DNA from: Chitinivibrionales bacterium
GTDB lineage: Bacteria > Fibrobacterota > Chitinivibrionia > Chitinivibrionales > JANQEN01
Length of the DNA stretch: 5,239 bases
Assembly (NCBI GenBank): GCA_030593665.1
Contig: JAUVGS010000187.1
Coordinates: 1-5,239, forward strand
Direction of reading: 5' to 3'
Shown: in pieces, positions 1 to 5,239 of the stretch
How positions within the stretch are numbered: the first letter of the stretch is position 1
Layout of the letters: each line of letters opens with the position of its first letter
Notes under the pieces: model-generated
The model's database searches: none
Seen by the model: only the letters and a program-made list of their open reading frames with translations
Told to the model about the DNA's origin: nothing
Translations under genes and position numbers: made by a program

Positions 1-209
1 GTCAAAAACTGGTTTCTTCTTTTTTAGAATATAAGCTTGTGAACAGACTATATATATTTTATAGTGATAAACTTCTTGGCAGTGGAATTGACGGGATTAA
101 ATTCACAAAATATTTATCTATTGATTCCGGTATGCAGTTAAACCATATTGCAACGCGCTGTTTTGGAAATAATATCATGCTGACCGGTATACCATACTGG
201 GAGAAATAA
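1..209 (+). CDS. ribD: RibD C-terminal end (pyrimidine reductase domain), partial
   Basis: This is the last 68 codons of an open frame that enters from the left edge (first full codon at base 3) and stops with TAA at 207-209. The peptide contains SSFLEYKLVNRLYIFYSDKL followed by LLGSG, which matches the end of the RibD reductase domain, where a conserved Leu-Glu helix is followed by a strand and an LLG loop. RibD is normally a two-domain enzyme: an N-terminal zinc deaminase and a C-terminal NADPH-dependent reductase. Together they convert the product of GTP cyclohydrolase II into 5-amino-6-ribitylamino-uracil 5'-phosphate in the cytoplasm. Only part of the reductase domain is visible, so the deaminase half and the start cannot be judged. 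The stop codon directly touches the ribE ATG. The identification rests on the short motif plus position at the head of a rib cluster; a stand-alone reductase is possible but less likely. Confidence 0.88.
   Translation, partial: QKLVSSFLEYKLVNRLYIFYSDKLLGSGIDGIKFTKYLSIDSGMQLNHIATRCFGNNIMLTGIPYWEK
199..203 (+). promoter_or_regulatory. Ribosome binding site of ribE
   Basis: GGGAG lies six bases before the ribE ATG at 210, inside the last codons of ribD. It supports this ATG as the start and means that ribosomes finishing ribD end on top of the ribE initiation region. Confidence 0.7.
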
Positions 210-878
210 ATGTTTACCGGATTAATTGAAACAATCGGAACAATTCGTTCAATAACCAGAGGGAATAAAAGCCTGACGATTGGTATTCTCCCTGATTGTG
301 ATGATTATGCGGTTTCTACAGGAGGTTCGGTTGCAGTTGATGGTGCTTGTATAACAGTGGAATTAATTTCCGGAAAAGAGTTATCTTTTACTGCTGTTCA
401 CGAAACACTTGCCCGGACAACTTTAACTAAGAAGCGAGTTGGAGAGAAAGTTAATCTGGAACGTGCAATACGGTTAGGTGACCGTTTAGAGGGCCATATC
501 GTTTTAGGGCATGTCGATGGAATAGGTCGAGTTCTCTCCGATCAAAAAAAAGGTGACAGCCTTTTACGATCGGTTTGGATCCCGGAAAATCTTCGAAGAT
601 ACATGGCTCCCAAGGGATCTGTTGCTGTTGATGGAATAAGCCTTACCATTGCTGAGAGTGACGATGAGGCAATTACCGTTTCATTTATTCCACATACGGT
701 GAGCGAAACAACAATGGGCCAAAAGCATATTGGGGATGAGATGAACATCGAATGTGATATATTTGCTCGCTATGTAGCTCGTCAATTGTATTTTAATCGG
801 AAACAGGGAATACCGAAAGGGTCTTTGGAAAAGGAAGGCCCGGGGATTTTGTCATTATTGGAGAGTAACGGATTTTGA
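210..878 (+). CDS. ribE: Riboflavin synthase, alpha subunit
   Basis: This 222-residue protein catalyses the final step of the pathway: dismutation of two 6,7-dimethyl-8-ribityllumazine molecules into riboflavin and 5-amino-6-ribitylaminouracil, in the cytoplasm as a trimer. It begins with the family hallmark MFTGLIE, which fixes the ATG start. Two lumazine-binding repeats are visible, about residues 1-95 ([13 protein letters not shown], 38-50) and 96-195 ([13 protein letters not shown], 135-147). By alignment from memory to the E. coli enzyme, the active-site residues Ser40, Cys47, His101 (in [11 protein letters not shown]) and Asp183 are all present. The C-terminus [10 protein letters not shown] resembles the trimerising helix of the family, and the length is normal. 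The gene touches ribD upstream and overlaps ribBA by four bases downstream, so it is part of one coupled operon. Nothing suggests loss of function. Confidence 0.97.
   Translation: MFTGLIETIGTIRSITRGNKSLTIGILPDCDDYAVSTGGSVAVDGACITVELISGKELSFTAVHETLARTTLTKKRVGEKVNLERAIRLGDRLEGHIVLGHVDGIGRVLSDQKKGDSLLRSVWIPENLRRYMAPKGSVAVDGISLTIAESDDEAITVSFIPHTVSETTMGQKHIGDEMNIECDIFARYVARQLYFNRKQGIPKGSLEKEGPGILSLLESNGF
860..865 (+). promoter_or_regulatory. Ribosome binding site deciding the TTG start of ribBA
   Basis: GGAGAG ends nine bases before TTG at 875. The ribBA frame has a TAA at 866-868, so no upstream ATG or GTG start is possible, and the next in-frame ATG is codon 49, beyond the essential [10 protein letters not shown] motif. 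This site therefore supports TTG at 875 as the real start. Confidence 0.7.
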
Positions 879-2092
879 AAACATTTGCTGAAATTGAAGC
901 GGTTATTGACGATTTTAAAAATGGTAATATTGTCATTATTGTCGATGATGAAGATCGGGAGAATGAAGGTGATCTTGCTTTTGCTGCAGAGAAGTGTACA
1001 CCTGAAAAAATAAATTTCATGGCTACATATGGTCGGGGACTGATTTGTATTGCTATGGAAGCCGGGCGGCTGGATGAGTTGGGTATTCCCATGATGGTTT
1101 CTGAGAATACCTCCCGATACGAAACCGGTTTCACGGTGTCTGTAGAGGCTCGTGAGGAGACTACCACTGGAATATCTGCTGCCGATAGGAGTGCAACGGT
1201 CAGAAAACTTGTCGATCCGGAAAGTAAACCGGGTGATTTTATTAAACCGGGACACATGTTTCCAATCCGTGCATGTAAAGGCGGTGTTTTAGTACGAAGT
1301 GGTCAGACGGAAGCCTCCGTTGATCTGGCAAAGCTTGCCGGTCGCTATTCCGCCGGAGTTATTTGTGAGATAATGAATGATGATGGCACCATGGCGCGTA
1401 TGCCCCAGCTAAAGAAATTCGCAGTAAAACATAATTTGAAAATTATTTCTGTCGCTGATCTTATACGATATCGCACCGCACATGAACACTTTGTAACTTG
1501 CCAATCTACAGCACAGTTGCCGACAGAGTATGGGATTTTTAATATTAAAACGTATGAAGACACCCTTTCCGGTGTGGTTCACATTGTACTTATGAAAGGG
1601 GAGATAAATCCGGAAGAACCGATACTTGTTCGAGTTCACTCAGAGTGTTTTACCGGAGATATCTTTGGCTCACGACGCTGTGATTGTGGTGAACAGTTGC
1701 ATAAAGCCATGAAAGAAATAGCGAAAAAAGAAGGGGTTATACTTTATTTACGCCAGGAAGGCCGGGGAATCGGACTCGCCAACAAATTGAAAGCATACGA
1801 GTTACAGGATCAGGGTATGGATACTGTTGAAGCAAATGTAGAATTGGGTTTTCCACCTGATTTGCGTGATTACGGTATCGGAGCGCAAATCCTTGCTGAT
1901 CTTGGTGTAAAGAAAATCCGTCTGATGACGAATAATCCACGGAAAATAGTTGGATTAGAAGGCTATGGCATTGAAATAGTAGAACGTGTTTCAATACAGG
2001 TTCAACCAAGAAAAGAGAATGAAAAATATCTAGCGACAAAAAAGTCAAAACTAGGACACCTTCTTGAAGGAGGATATTTATGTCAACCATAA
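875..2092 (+). CDS. ribBA: Bifunctional DHBP synthase / GTP cyclohydrolase II
   Basis: This 405-residue fusion feeds both branches of riboflavin synthesis. Residues 1 to about 200 form the RibB domain (ribulose 5-phosphate to 3,4-dihydroxy-2-butanone 4-phosphate plus formate), with [10 protein letters not shown] at 24-33, TTGISAADR at 97-105 and Glu165 in [10 protein letters not shown]. Residues from about 205 form the RibA domain (GTP to a diaminopyrimidine, formate and pyrophosphate). Its zinc cysteines Cys258, Cys269 and Cys271 lie in SECFTGD and [15 protein letters not shown] is at 293-301, and Tyr308, Asp329 and Arg331 match catalytic residues of E. coli RibA. One oddity is that the RibB motif usually written RxGHTEA reads RSGQTEA here (Gln144), replacing the expected metal-ligand His. 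Translation starts at TTG, overlapping the ribE stop by four bases (TTGA), and the end overlaps ribH by 13 bases. Length and domain order are normal for RibBA. Confidence 0.96.
   Translation: MKTFAEIEAVIDDFKNGNIVIIVDDEDRENEGDLAFAAEKCTPEKINFMATYGRGLICIAMEAGRLDELGIPMMVSENTSRYETGFTVSVEAREETTTGISAADRSATVRKLVDPESKPGDFIKPGHMFPIRACKGGVLVRSGQTEASVDLAKLAGRYSAGVICEIMNDDGTMARMPQLKKFAVKHNLKIISVADLIRYRTAHEHFVTCQSTAQLPTEYGIFNIKTYEDTLSGVVHIVLMKGEINPEEPILVRVHSECFTGDIFGSRRCDCGEQLHKAMKEIAKKEGVILYLRQEGRGIGLANKLKAYELQDQGMDTVEANVELGFPPDLRDYGIGAQILADLGVKKIRLMTNNPRKIVGLEGYGIEIVERVSIQVQPRKENEKYLATKKSKLGHLLEGGYLCQP
2067..2073 (+). promoter_or_regulatory. Strong ribosome binding site of ribH, inside ribBA
   Basis: AAGGAGG is a near-perfect Shine-Dalgarno sequence six bases before the ribH ATG at 2080. 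It sits within the ribBA coding region and encodes the Glu-Gly-Gly near its C-terminus. It is the best ribosome binding site in the window, which fits the high demand for RibH subunits in 60-mer or pentamer assemblies (inference). Confidence 0.85.
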
Positions 2093-2544
2093 TTGAAGGC
2101 CAGTTAGAAGCTTCAGGAAAGCGGTTTGCACTCGTTGCGAGTCGATTCAATGAATTAATAAGTAGAAAACTGGTCGAGGGCGCGGTAGATTGCCTTGTAC
2201 GTCACGCCGTTGATCAAAATGATATTGCAATAGTATGGGTACCAGGGTCCTTTGAAATACCTTTAGTTGCAAAAAAACTTGCAGCGTCTGACAAGTATGA
2301 TGCGGTTATTTGCCTTGGCGCTGTTATCAGAGGGAATACTGCCCATTTTGATTATATCGCAGCGGAGGTTTCCAAGGGAGTTGCAGCGGTTGGACTGGAG
2401 ACCGGTAAACCGATTATTTTTGGTGTTCTTACAACAGACACCATTGAACAGGCTGTTGAAAGGGCTGGAACAAAATTGGGTAACAAAGGTTTTGATGCAG
2501 CACTTTCTGCAATAGAAATGGTCAATCTGTTTACAAAGCTATAA
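2080..2544 (+). CDS. ribH: 6,7-dimethyl-8-ribityllumazine synthase
   Basis: This 154-residue enzyme condenses 5-amino-6-ribitylaminouracil with 3,4-dihydroxy-2-butanone 4-phosphate to give the substrate of riboflavin synthase. Family motifs appear in order: RFNELI (22-27) with substrate-stacking Phe23, VPGSFEIP (54-61), [15 protein letters not shown] (79-93) with catalytic His89, GVLTTDT (115-121) with Phe114 just before, and Arg128 in a phosphate-binding position. These match B. subtilis RibH with an offset of one residue. The length is typical for subunits that form icosahedral or pentameric shells, but the oligomeric state cannot be read from the sequence. The ATG overlaps the end of ribBA by 13 bases and has a strong Shine-Dalgarno, so it is translationally coupled yet can also initiate on its own. 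It is the last clear rib gene; the next gene follows after a 249-base spacer. Confidence 0.97.
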   Translation: MSTIIEGQLEASGKRFALVASRFNELISRKLVEGAVDCLVRHAVDQNDIAIVWVPGSFEIPLVAKKLAASDKYDAVICLGAVIRGNTAHFDYIAAEVSKGVAAVGLETGKPIIFGVLTTDTIEQAVERAGTKLGNKGFDAALSAIEMVNLFTKL

Positions 2545-2563
2545 ACTGATTTTATTAGTACCT

Positions 2564-2579
2564 TAGAAATGATTTTCTA
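2564..2579 (+). repeat. Small inverted repeat TAGAAA/TTTCTA after ribH
   Basis: TAGAAA (2564-2569) and TTTCTA (2574-2579) pair perfectly around a TGAT loop, 19 bases after the ribH stop. The stem is AT-rich and not followed by a T run, so it is at most a weak 3'-end or RNA-stability element. It could be chance. Confidence 0.3.
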
Positions 2580-2581
2580 CC

Positions 2582-2603
2582 GGACAAGCTGGCACCTTGT
2601 ACC
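2582..2603 (+). repeat. Hairpin with ACAAG/CTTGT stem
   Basis: ACAAG (2584-2588) pairs with CTTGT (2596-2600), leaving the seven-base loop CTGGCAC. The stem can extend by two G-C pairs (2582-2583 with 2602-2603) across a bulged A at 2601. The loop bases CTGG are complementary to CCAG at 2641-2644 in the next element, and AAGCTGG (2586-2592) could alternatively pair with CCAGCTT (2641-2647). Such alternatives could indicate a folded or switching RNA, but no folding energy was computed. Confidence 0.35.
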
Positions 2604-2608
2604 ATTTA

Positions 2609-2640
2609 TTGACAGAAAATTATTTCGTTTAGGCTATAGT
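2609..2640 (+). promoter_or_regulatory. Possible weak promoter (TTGACA ... TATAGT)
   Basis: A perfect -35 hexamer TTGACA (2609-2614) is followed by TATAGT (2635-2640), five of six matches to the -10 consensus. The spacer is 20 bases, longer than the usual 16-18, which weakens the call. The -10 lies in the left arm of the 10-base inverted repeat, so a factor bound to that repeat would block it. It would drive nusB with a long leader if real. Confidence 0.22.
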
Positions 2641-2683
2641 CCAGCTTTGCTGGGTACTTATCCCGCATAAATGGGACTATAGC
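2633..2683 (+). repeat. Perfect 10-base inverted repeat with internal hairpin
   Basis: GCTATAGTCC (2633-2642) and GGACTATAGC (2674-2683) are exact reverse complements separated by 31 bases. Inside lies CCAGC-TTT-GCTGG (2641-2653), a five-base-pair hairpin sharing two bases with the left arm, and a GGG/CCC pair (2652-2654 with 2662-2664). As RNA this would be a stem carrying one or two inner hairpins. As DNA it could be a pair of operator half-sites. It is not followed by a T run, so it is not a standard intrinsic terminator. The function is unknown. Confidence 0.5.
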
Positions 2684-2709
2684 AGTTTATCTGGGTCAGG
2701 ATGTTTTTA

Positions 2710-2734
2710 CGTTACATTTCGTTAACTATCGTTA
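2710..2734 (+). repeat. Three CGTTA direct repeats, 10-base period
   Basis: CGTTA occurs at 2710-2714, 2720-2724 and 2730-2734, exactly 10 bases apart and thus on the same face of the DNA helix. Tandem short direct repeats with a 10-11 base period are the known layout of sites for OmpR/PhoB-family response regulators (for example CpxR, GTAAA-N5-GTAAA). The middle copy overlaps the possible -35 element of nusB. The regulator, if any, is unknown and the pattern could be chance in AT-rich DNA. Confidence 0.4.
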
Positions 2735-2749
2735 GAACATACATTTAAT
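2722..2749 (+). promoter_or_regulatory. Candidate sigma-70-type promoter of nusB
   Basis: TTAACT (2722-2727, four of six -35 matches) and TTTAAT (2744-2749, five of six -10 matches) are separated by 16 bases, giving a likely start near 2756 and a leader of about 38 bases before nusB. The AT-rich setting produces such matches by chance, so this rests mainly on its position in the spacer. Confidence 0.35.
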
Positions 2750-2793
2750 TTAAAGGCTGATACTACTACTTTTGTTAATACGATGTAAGAAGC

Positions 2794-3207
2794 ATGAAAA
2801 ATAAACGAAGAGCCCGTGTACTTGCCCTCCAGGTGATGTATGCATATGATGTCAGGGATGACAAAGATATCGTTTCGATCTTTGAGACAATTGCAGCAAA
2901 TACCAAGATTGGCAAAGAGGCAAAAAAATACGCCCATGAACTCATTCTAAAAGCAGTGACAGACACGAATGAGATTGATTTACTATTACAAAAACACGCT
3001 GCTAATTGGGATGTGAAAAGAATGGCCGTTATTGATCGTAATATATTACGGCTGGCAATAACGGAACTTCGTTTAATCGAAGAGGTGCCTTATAAAGTAG
3101 TTATTGATGAAGCCGTTGAAATTGCCAAAATTTATGGTACTGAAGAATCGGGAAAATTTGTAAATGGTGTTATCGATGCAATATATAAAGAATTATCCAT
3201 ACAATAG
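2794..3207 (+). CDS. nusB: Transcription antitermination factor NusB
   Basis: This 137-residue all-helical protein pairs with ribosomal protein S10 (NusE), binds the boxA RNA of rRNA leaders and supports processive antitermination of rRNA operons. It starts with a basic helix (KNKRRARVLALQVMYAYD, 2-19), the family's RNA-binding end. The middle carries NWDVKRMAVIDRNILRLAI (71-89), and the C-terminal half has the conserved IDEAVEIAKIYG (104-115) and KFVNGVID (121-128). Length is typical. The ATG at 2794 gives the expected N-terminus, but there is no good Shine-Dalgarno: the purine stretch AAGAAG ends one base before ATG. A minimal ATG-TAA sits at 2783-2788. nusB next to ribH is a widespread arrangement; here a 249-base spacer suggests partly independent transcription. 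Confidence 0.96.
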   Translation: MKNKRRARVLALQVMYAYDVRDDKDIVSIFETIAANTKIGKEAKKYAHELILKAVTDTNEIDLLLQKHAANWDVKRMAVIDRNILRLAITELRLIEEVPYKVVIDEAVEIAKIYGTEESGKFVNGVIDAIYKELSIQ

Positions 3208-3214
3208 AGGTTTT

Positions 3215-3232
3215 ATGAGGAAAGGATTATAG
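3215..3232 (+). other. Possible five-codon leader frame MRKGL before the DUF2723 gene
   Basis: An ATG at 3215 preceded by AGAGG (3206-3210) at a four-base spacing opens a five-codon frame, Met-Arg-Lys-Gly-Leu, ending at TAG (3230-3232). It is in the same frame as the DUF2723 start at 3239, separated only by that TAG and two codons. It could be a small leader, a former start cut off by a nonsense change, or chance. No family evidence exists for such a short peptide. Confidence 0.15.
3219..3226 (+). promoter_or_regulatory. Ribosome binding site of the DUF2723 gene
   Basis: GGAAAGGA ends 12 bases before the ATG at 3239, somewhat farther than usual but the only purine-rich site nearby. No in-frame upstream start is available because of the TAG at 3230-3232. 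Confidence 0.45.
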
Positions 3233-3238
3233 ACACAT

Positions 3239-5239
3239 ATGGAACAGATCCATGAGAAGAATAATCGAATTGTTGCGTTAGGTATCCTTTTTATAACGTT
3301 TATTGCCTTTATATCCACAGTTTCTCCAACCGTTGCTTTCTGGGATTGTGGAGAGTATATTGGCGCATCACATTCGCTGGGAATTCCACACCCTCCGGGT
3401 AATCCGATGTATGTGCTGCTTGGGCGGGTGTTTTCAATTATTTTTTTCTTTTTCAGGCAGGTAGCTTTTCGCATCAATCTGATATCTGTGTTTAGCGCTT
3501 CATGTGCCTCAATGTTGATTTACCTGATTATTGTTCGCGCTATGATTTCATGGATGGGGATTCCTGATACAACGTGGAAAAGGATAACAGTATATTTATC
3601 AGGTATAGTAGGTTCTCTTTTTACTGCATTCGGCTATACCTTCTGGTTCAGTGCAGTTGAAGCCTCCGTGTATATTCCCTCAATGCTTATTGTTGTCCTC
3701 TGTGCGTGGTTGGCAATTAAATGGTCTCAGAGCAAGGATCCGCACCGGGATCAGCTCCTGATACTTTTTACGTATGTCGCTTTCATAGGTATTGGGATTC
3801 ATATGATGTCGATGCTTGCATTAATTCCAGTCGGTCTCTATATATTTCTTTCCGATGAAAACAAAATGAAAGACTGGCGACTGTGGATTACTGCCATGGC
3901 GATGTTAGCGGTGATTTATGATGTTTCACTGTTTTTATGGCTTGGTCCGGTTACAGTAGTGGGAACTTTTGTCATGTCATTAGTAGAAAAATCGGCAAAA
4001 AAGAAATGGCGTTTTTGTTTCTGGCTTGCCTTCTTTGCTTTAATGGGTTATTCCGTACATTTATATATACCTATTCGTTCAACCGTTCAGCCAATAATTG
4101 ATGAAAACCATCCTGTTATTGTAATTGATGAATCCGGCAAGATAAACTGGCTTGCTTTTAAGGGCTTTTTAGAACGTAAACAGTATGGGTCGGAATCGAT
4201 GATCACCCGTATGTTTCATCGGCTTGGAGCCTGGAATAAGCAATTCGGGATTGATGGTCATATGGGATATGGTGGATTTCATTTGACCCAATTTTTTCAT
4301 TTCGGACGTTCTGTCGGTATCGACAGAAATAATACACTCATTAATAATTGGGGTACTGCAGGAGGGCTTTTCCGTCTTATCCTCTATCTGCTACCTACTT
4401 TTTTTATGTTATATGGATGGGCCTATTTATACAATAAAAACAGGAATATGGCGATTCTCCTGATCTTTTTATTTGTAATAGGTTCCGTTATTATGGTTTT
4501 ATATATGAATTTTGCCGATGGTACCCGTCCTATGAAACGGGATTATCTCATGTGGGTGAGAAACGGAAAGCAGGGGCAGCTTCCACTACAGCATCGTGAG
4601 GTCCGTATCCGTGACTACTTTTATACCACCGGTTTTATGTTTTTCGGCATGTGGATGGGATTAGCTGCGGGCTGTTTTATGCATTTTTTGTTTACAAATA
4701 AAAACCGTTTCTTCCGTACGCAGCTTGCGCCGATCATCGCGGTACTTTTTGCGGTATCACCCGCGCTGCCTTTCTCACAGAATTTAGTTGAAAATCATCG
4801 GCGGAAAGACTGGATCCCCTATGATTATGCCTACAATCTGCTTATGTCATGTGAAAAAGATGGTATACTTTTTACTAACGGTGATAATGACACCTTTCCG
4901 TTATGGTTTTTACAGGAGGCGGAGGAAATTCGGCGGGATGTCCGAATAGTCAACCTCAGCCTTCTTAATACAAAATGGTATATAAAACAGTTGAAAATGC
5001 TGGAACCGAAAGTACCGATTTCATACGCGATTAAGGAAATTGAAGAAAAACTCAACCATCAATTGAACCCGTTGGAACGAGCGGTAAATTATAGGATGCG
5101 CGGTGCAGGGATTGTGGTAACGCTACCCGGACGGGACACCAAGCGTGCACTGCGGGTTCAGGACCAGATGGTTATAAATATTGTTGATTCCAACAAGTGG
5201 AAAAAACCTATCTATTTTGCGGTGACAGTCTCCAGTGAT
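3239..5239 (+). CDS. DUF2723 (TMEM260-like) multi-pass membrane protein, 3' end missing
   Basis: The frame from ATG 3239 is open for 667 codons to the window edge with no stop or frameshift; bacterial members of the family are commonly longer, so the C-terminus is missing. Residues about 11-31 form a first membrane helix, followed by FWDCGEYI (34-41) and PHPPGNP (50-56), a loop with acidic residues placed like the catalytic Asp/Glu of GT-C glycosyltransferases. FWFSAVEASVY (135-145) is another family motif. Many more hydrophobic helices run to about residue 510, with a polar loop ending in HREVRIRDYFY (452-462). Then comes a soluble region with NGDNDTFPLW (547-556) and a following RRDVRIVNLSLLNT stretch. 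Human TMEM260, of the same Pfam family, is a protein O-mannosyltransferase, so a lipid-linked-sugar glycosyltransferase role at the cytoplasmic membrane is a reasonable inference; donor and acceptor are unknown. It lies 31 bases after nusB, probably cotranscribed. Confidence 0.88.
   Translation, partial: MEQIHEKNNRIVALGILFITFIAFISTVSPTVAFWDCGEYIGASHSLGIPHPPGNPMYVLLGRVFSIIFFFFRQVAFRINLISVFSASCASMLIYLIIVRAMISWMGIPDTTWKRITVYLSGIVGSLFTAFGYTFWFSAVEASVYIPSMLIVVLCAWLAIKWSQSKDPHRDQLLILFTYVAFIGIGIHMMSMLALIPVGLYIFLSDENKMKDWRLWITAMAMLAVIYDVSLFLWLGPVTVVGTFVMSLVEKSAKKKWRFCFWLAFFALMGYSVHLYIPIRSTVQPIIDENHPVIVIDESGKINWLAFKGFLERKQYGSESMITRMFHRLGAWNKQFGIDGHMGYGGFHLTQFFHFGRSVGIDRNNTLINNWGTAGGLFRLILYLLPTFFMLYGWAYLYNKNRNMAILLIFLFVIGSVIMVLYMNFADGTRPMKRDYLMWVRNGKQGQLPLQHREVRIRDYFYTTGFMFFGMWMGLAAGCFMHFLFTNKNRFFRTQLAPIIAVLFAVSPALPFSQNLVENHRRKDWIPYDYAYNLLMSCEKDGILFTNGDNDTFPLWFLQEAEEIRRDVRIVNLSLLNTKWYIKQLKMLEPKVPISYAIKEIEEKLNHQLNPLERAVNYRMRGAGIVVTLPGRDTKRALRVQDQMVINIVDSNKWKKPIYFAVTVSSD

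Larger units (their letters stand above)
2545..2793. other. Gene-free spacer between ribH and nusB
   Basis: No convincing open frame exists here on either strand; the only ATGs on the plus strand give frames of a few codons. The left part (2564-2683) is rich in inverted repeats. The right part (2700-2793) is AT-rich and contains three phased CGTTA repeats and a possible promoter. I see no classical terminator (a GC-rich stem followed directly by a T run) and none of the conserved helices of an FMN riboswitch. Confidence 0.8.

Noticed and set aside
47..65. Inverted repeat ACTATA ... TATAGT near the left edge
   Set aside because: It lies inside the ribD coding region in a TA-rich stretch, where such short matches are expected by chance.
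782..1257. Two minus-strand open frames of about 155 codons across the ribE-ribBA junction
   Set aside because: They are antisense to well-supported genes, show no recognisable domain and no ribosome binding context; they are shadows of ribBA.
1737..2150. Minus-strand open frame of 137 codons opposite ribBA and ribH
   Set aside because: It is fully antisense to conserved motifs of RibA and RibH and resembles no known protein.
2689..2708. Intrinsic terminator: ATCTG-GGT-CA(G)GAT followed by G and TTTTT
   Set aside because: The stem is only about five pairs with a bulge and few G-C pairs, too weak to call a terminator despite the T run; a folding calculation could revisit it.
2761..2769. TAC triplet repeat before nusB
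   Set aside because: Three short units in AT-rich DNA are too few to be meaningful as a microsatellite or a phase-variable tract.
2545..2793. FMN riboswitch in the ribH-nusB spacer
   Set aside because: The conserved FMN aptamer blocks (such as AGGGUGAAAUUCC-like segments) are not visible and the location, after the rib genes, would be wrong for rib control.
3208..3238. Terminator between nusB and the DUF2723 gene
   Set aside because: The 31-base gap contains no stem-loop with a T run, so cotranscription is more likely.
3193..3477. Minus-strand open frame of 94 codons opposite the nusB end and the DUF2723 start
   Set aside because: The plus strand here encodes the conserved FWDCGEYI and PHPPG motifs, so the antisense frame is a by-product.

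Overview
The window carries the downstream part of a riboflavin (vitamin B2) biosynthesis operon, followed by nusB and the first two thirds of a large DUF2723 membrane protein gene. All genes are on the plus strand. The base composition is moderately AT-rich and looks even throughout. No mobile element, CRISPR array, tRNA or rRNA was seen.

Layout: (1) 1-209 is the C-terminal end of ribD. (2) 210-878 is ribE, riboflavin synthase. (3) 875-2092 is ribBA, the fused DHBP synthase/GTP cyclohydrolase II, starting with TTG. (4) 2080-2544 is ribH, lumazine synthase. (5) 2545-2793 is a 249-base gene-free stretch with several inverted repeats, a possible promoter and three CGTTA repeats exactly 10 bases apart. 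(6) 2794-3207 is nusB, an antitermination factor. (7) 3239 to the right edge is a DUF2723 multi-pass membrane protein, 667 codons visible with no stop.

Together ribD, ribE, ribBA and ribH encode every dedicated enzyme from GTP and ribulose 5-phosphate to riboflavin, apart from the poorly defined phosphatase. The four genes abut or overlap (TAA directly followed by ATG; a 4-base TTGA overlap; a 13-base overlap with the ribH Shine-Dalgarno inside ribBA), so they are almost certainly one translationally coupled transcript. Any FMN riboswitch would lie upstream of ribD, outside the window. nusB after ribH is a common bacterial arrangement, but here the 249-base spacer suggests that nusB has, or also has, its own promoter.

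Organism: the fused RibBA excludes the E. coli type of layout with separate ribA and ribB. The bacterial DUF2723 protein, with motifs such as FWDCGEYI and NGDNDTFPLW, is typical of the Bacteroidota/Fibrobacterota/Gemmatimonadota (FCB) side of the tree. A lineage near Fibrobacterota or a related candidate phylum is my best inference; the sequence alone does not settle it.

This is mostly a conserved housekeeping region and I see no convincing new multi-gene system. The points most worth a second look are a Gln at the expected metal-ligand His of the RibB domain, the structured ribH-nusB spacer, and the phased CGTTA repeats over a possible nusB promoter.
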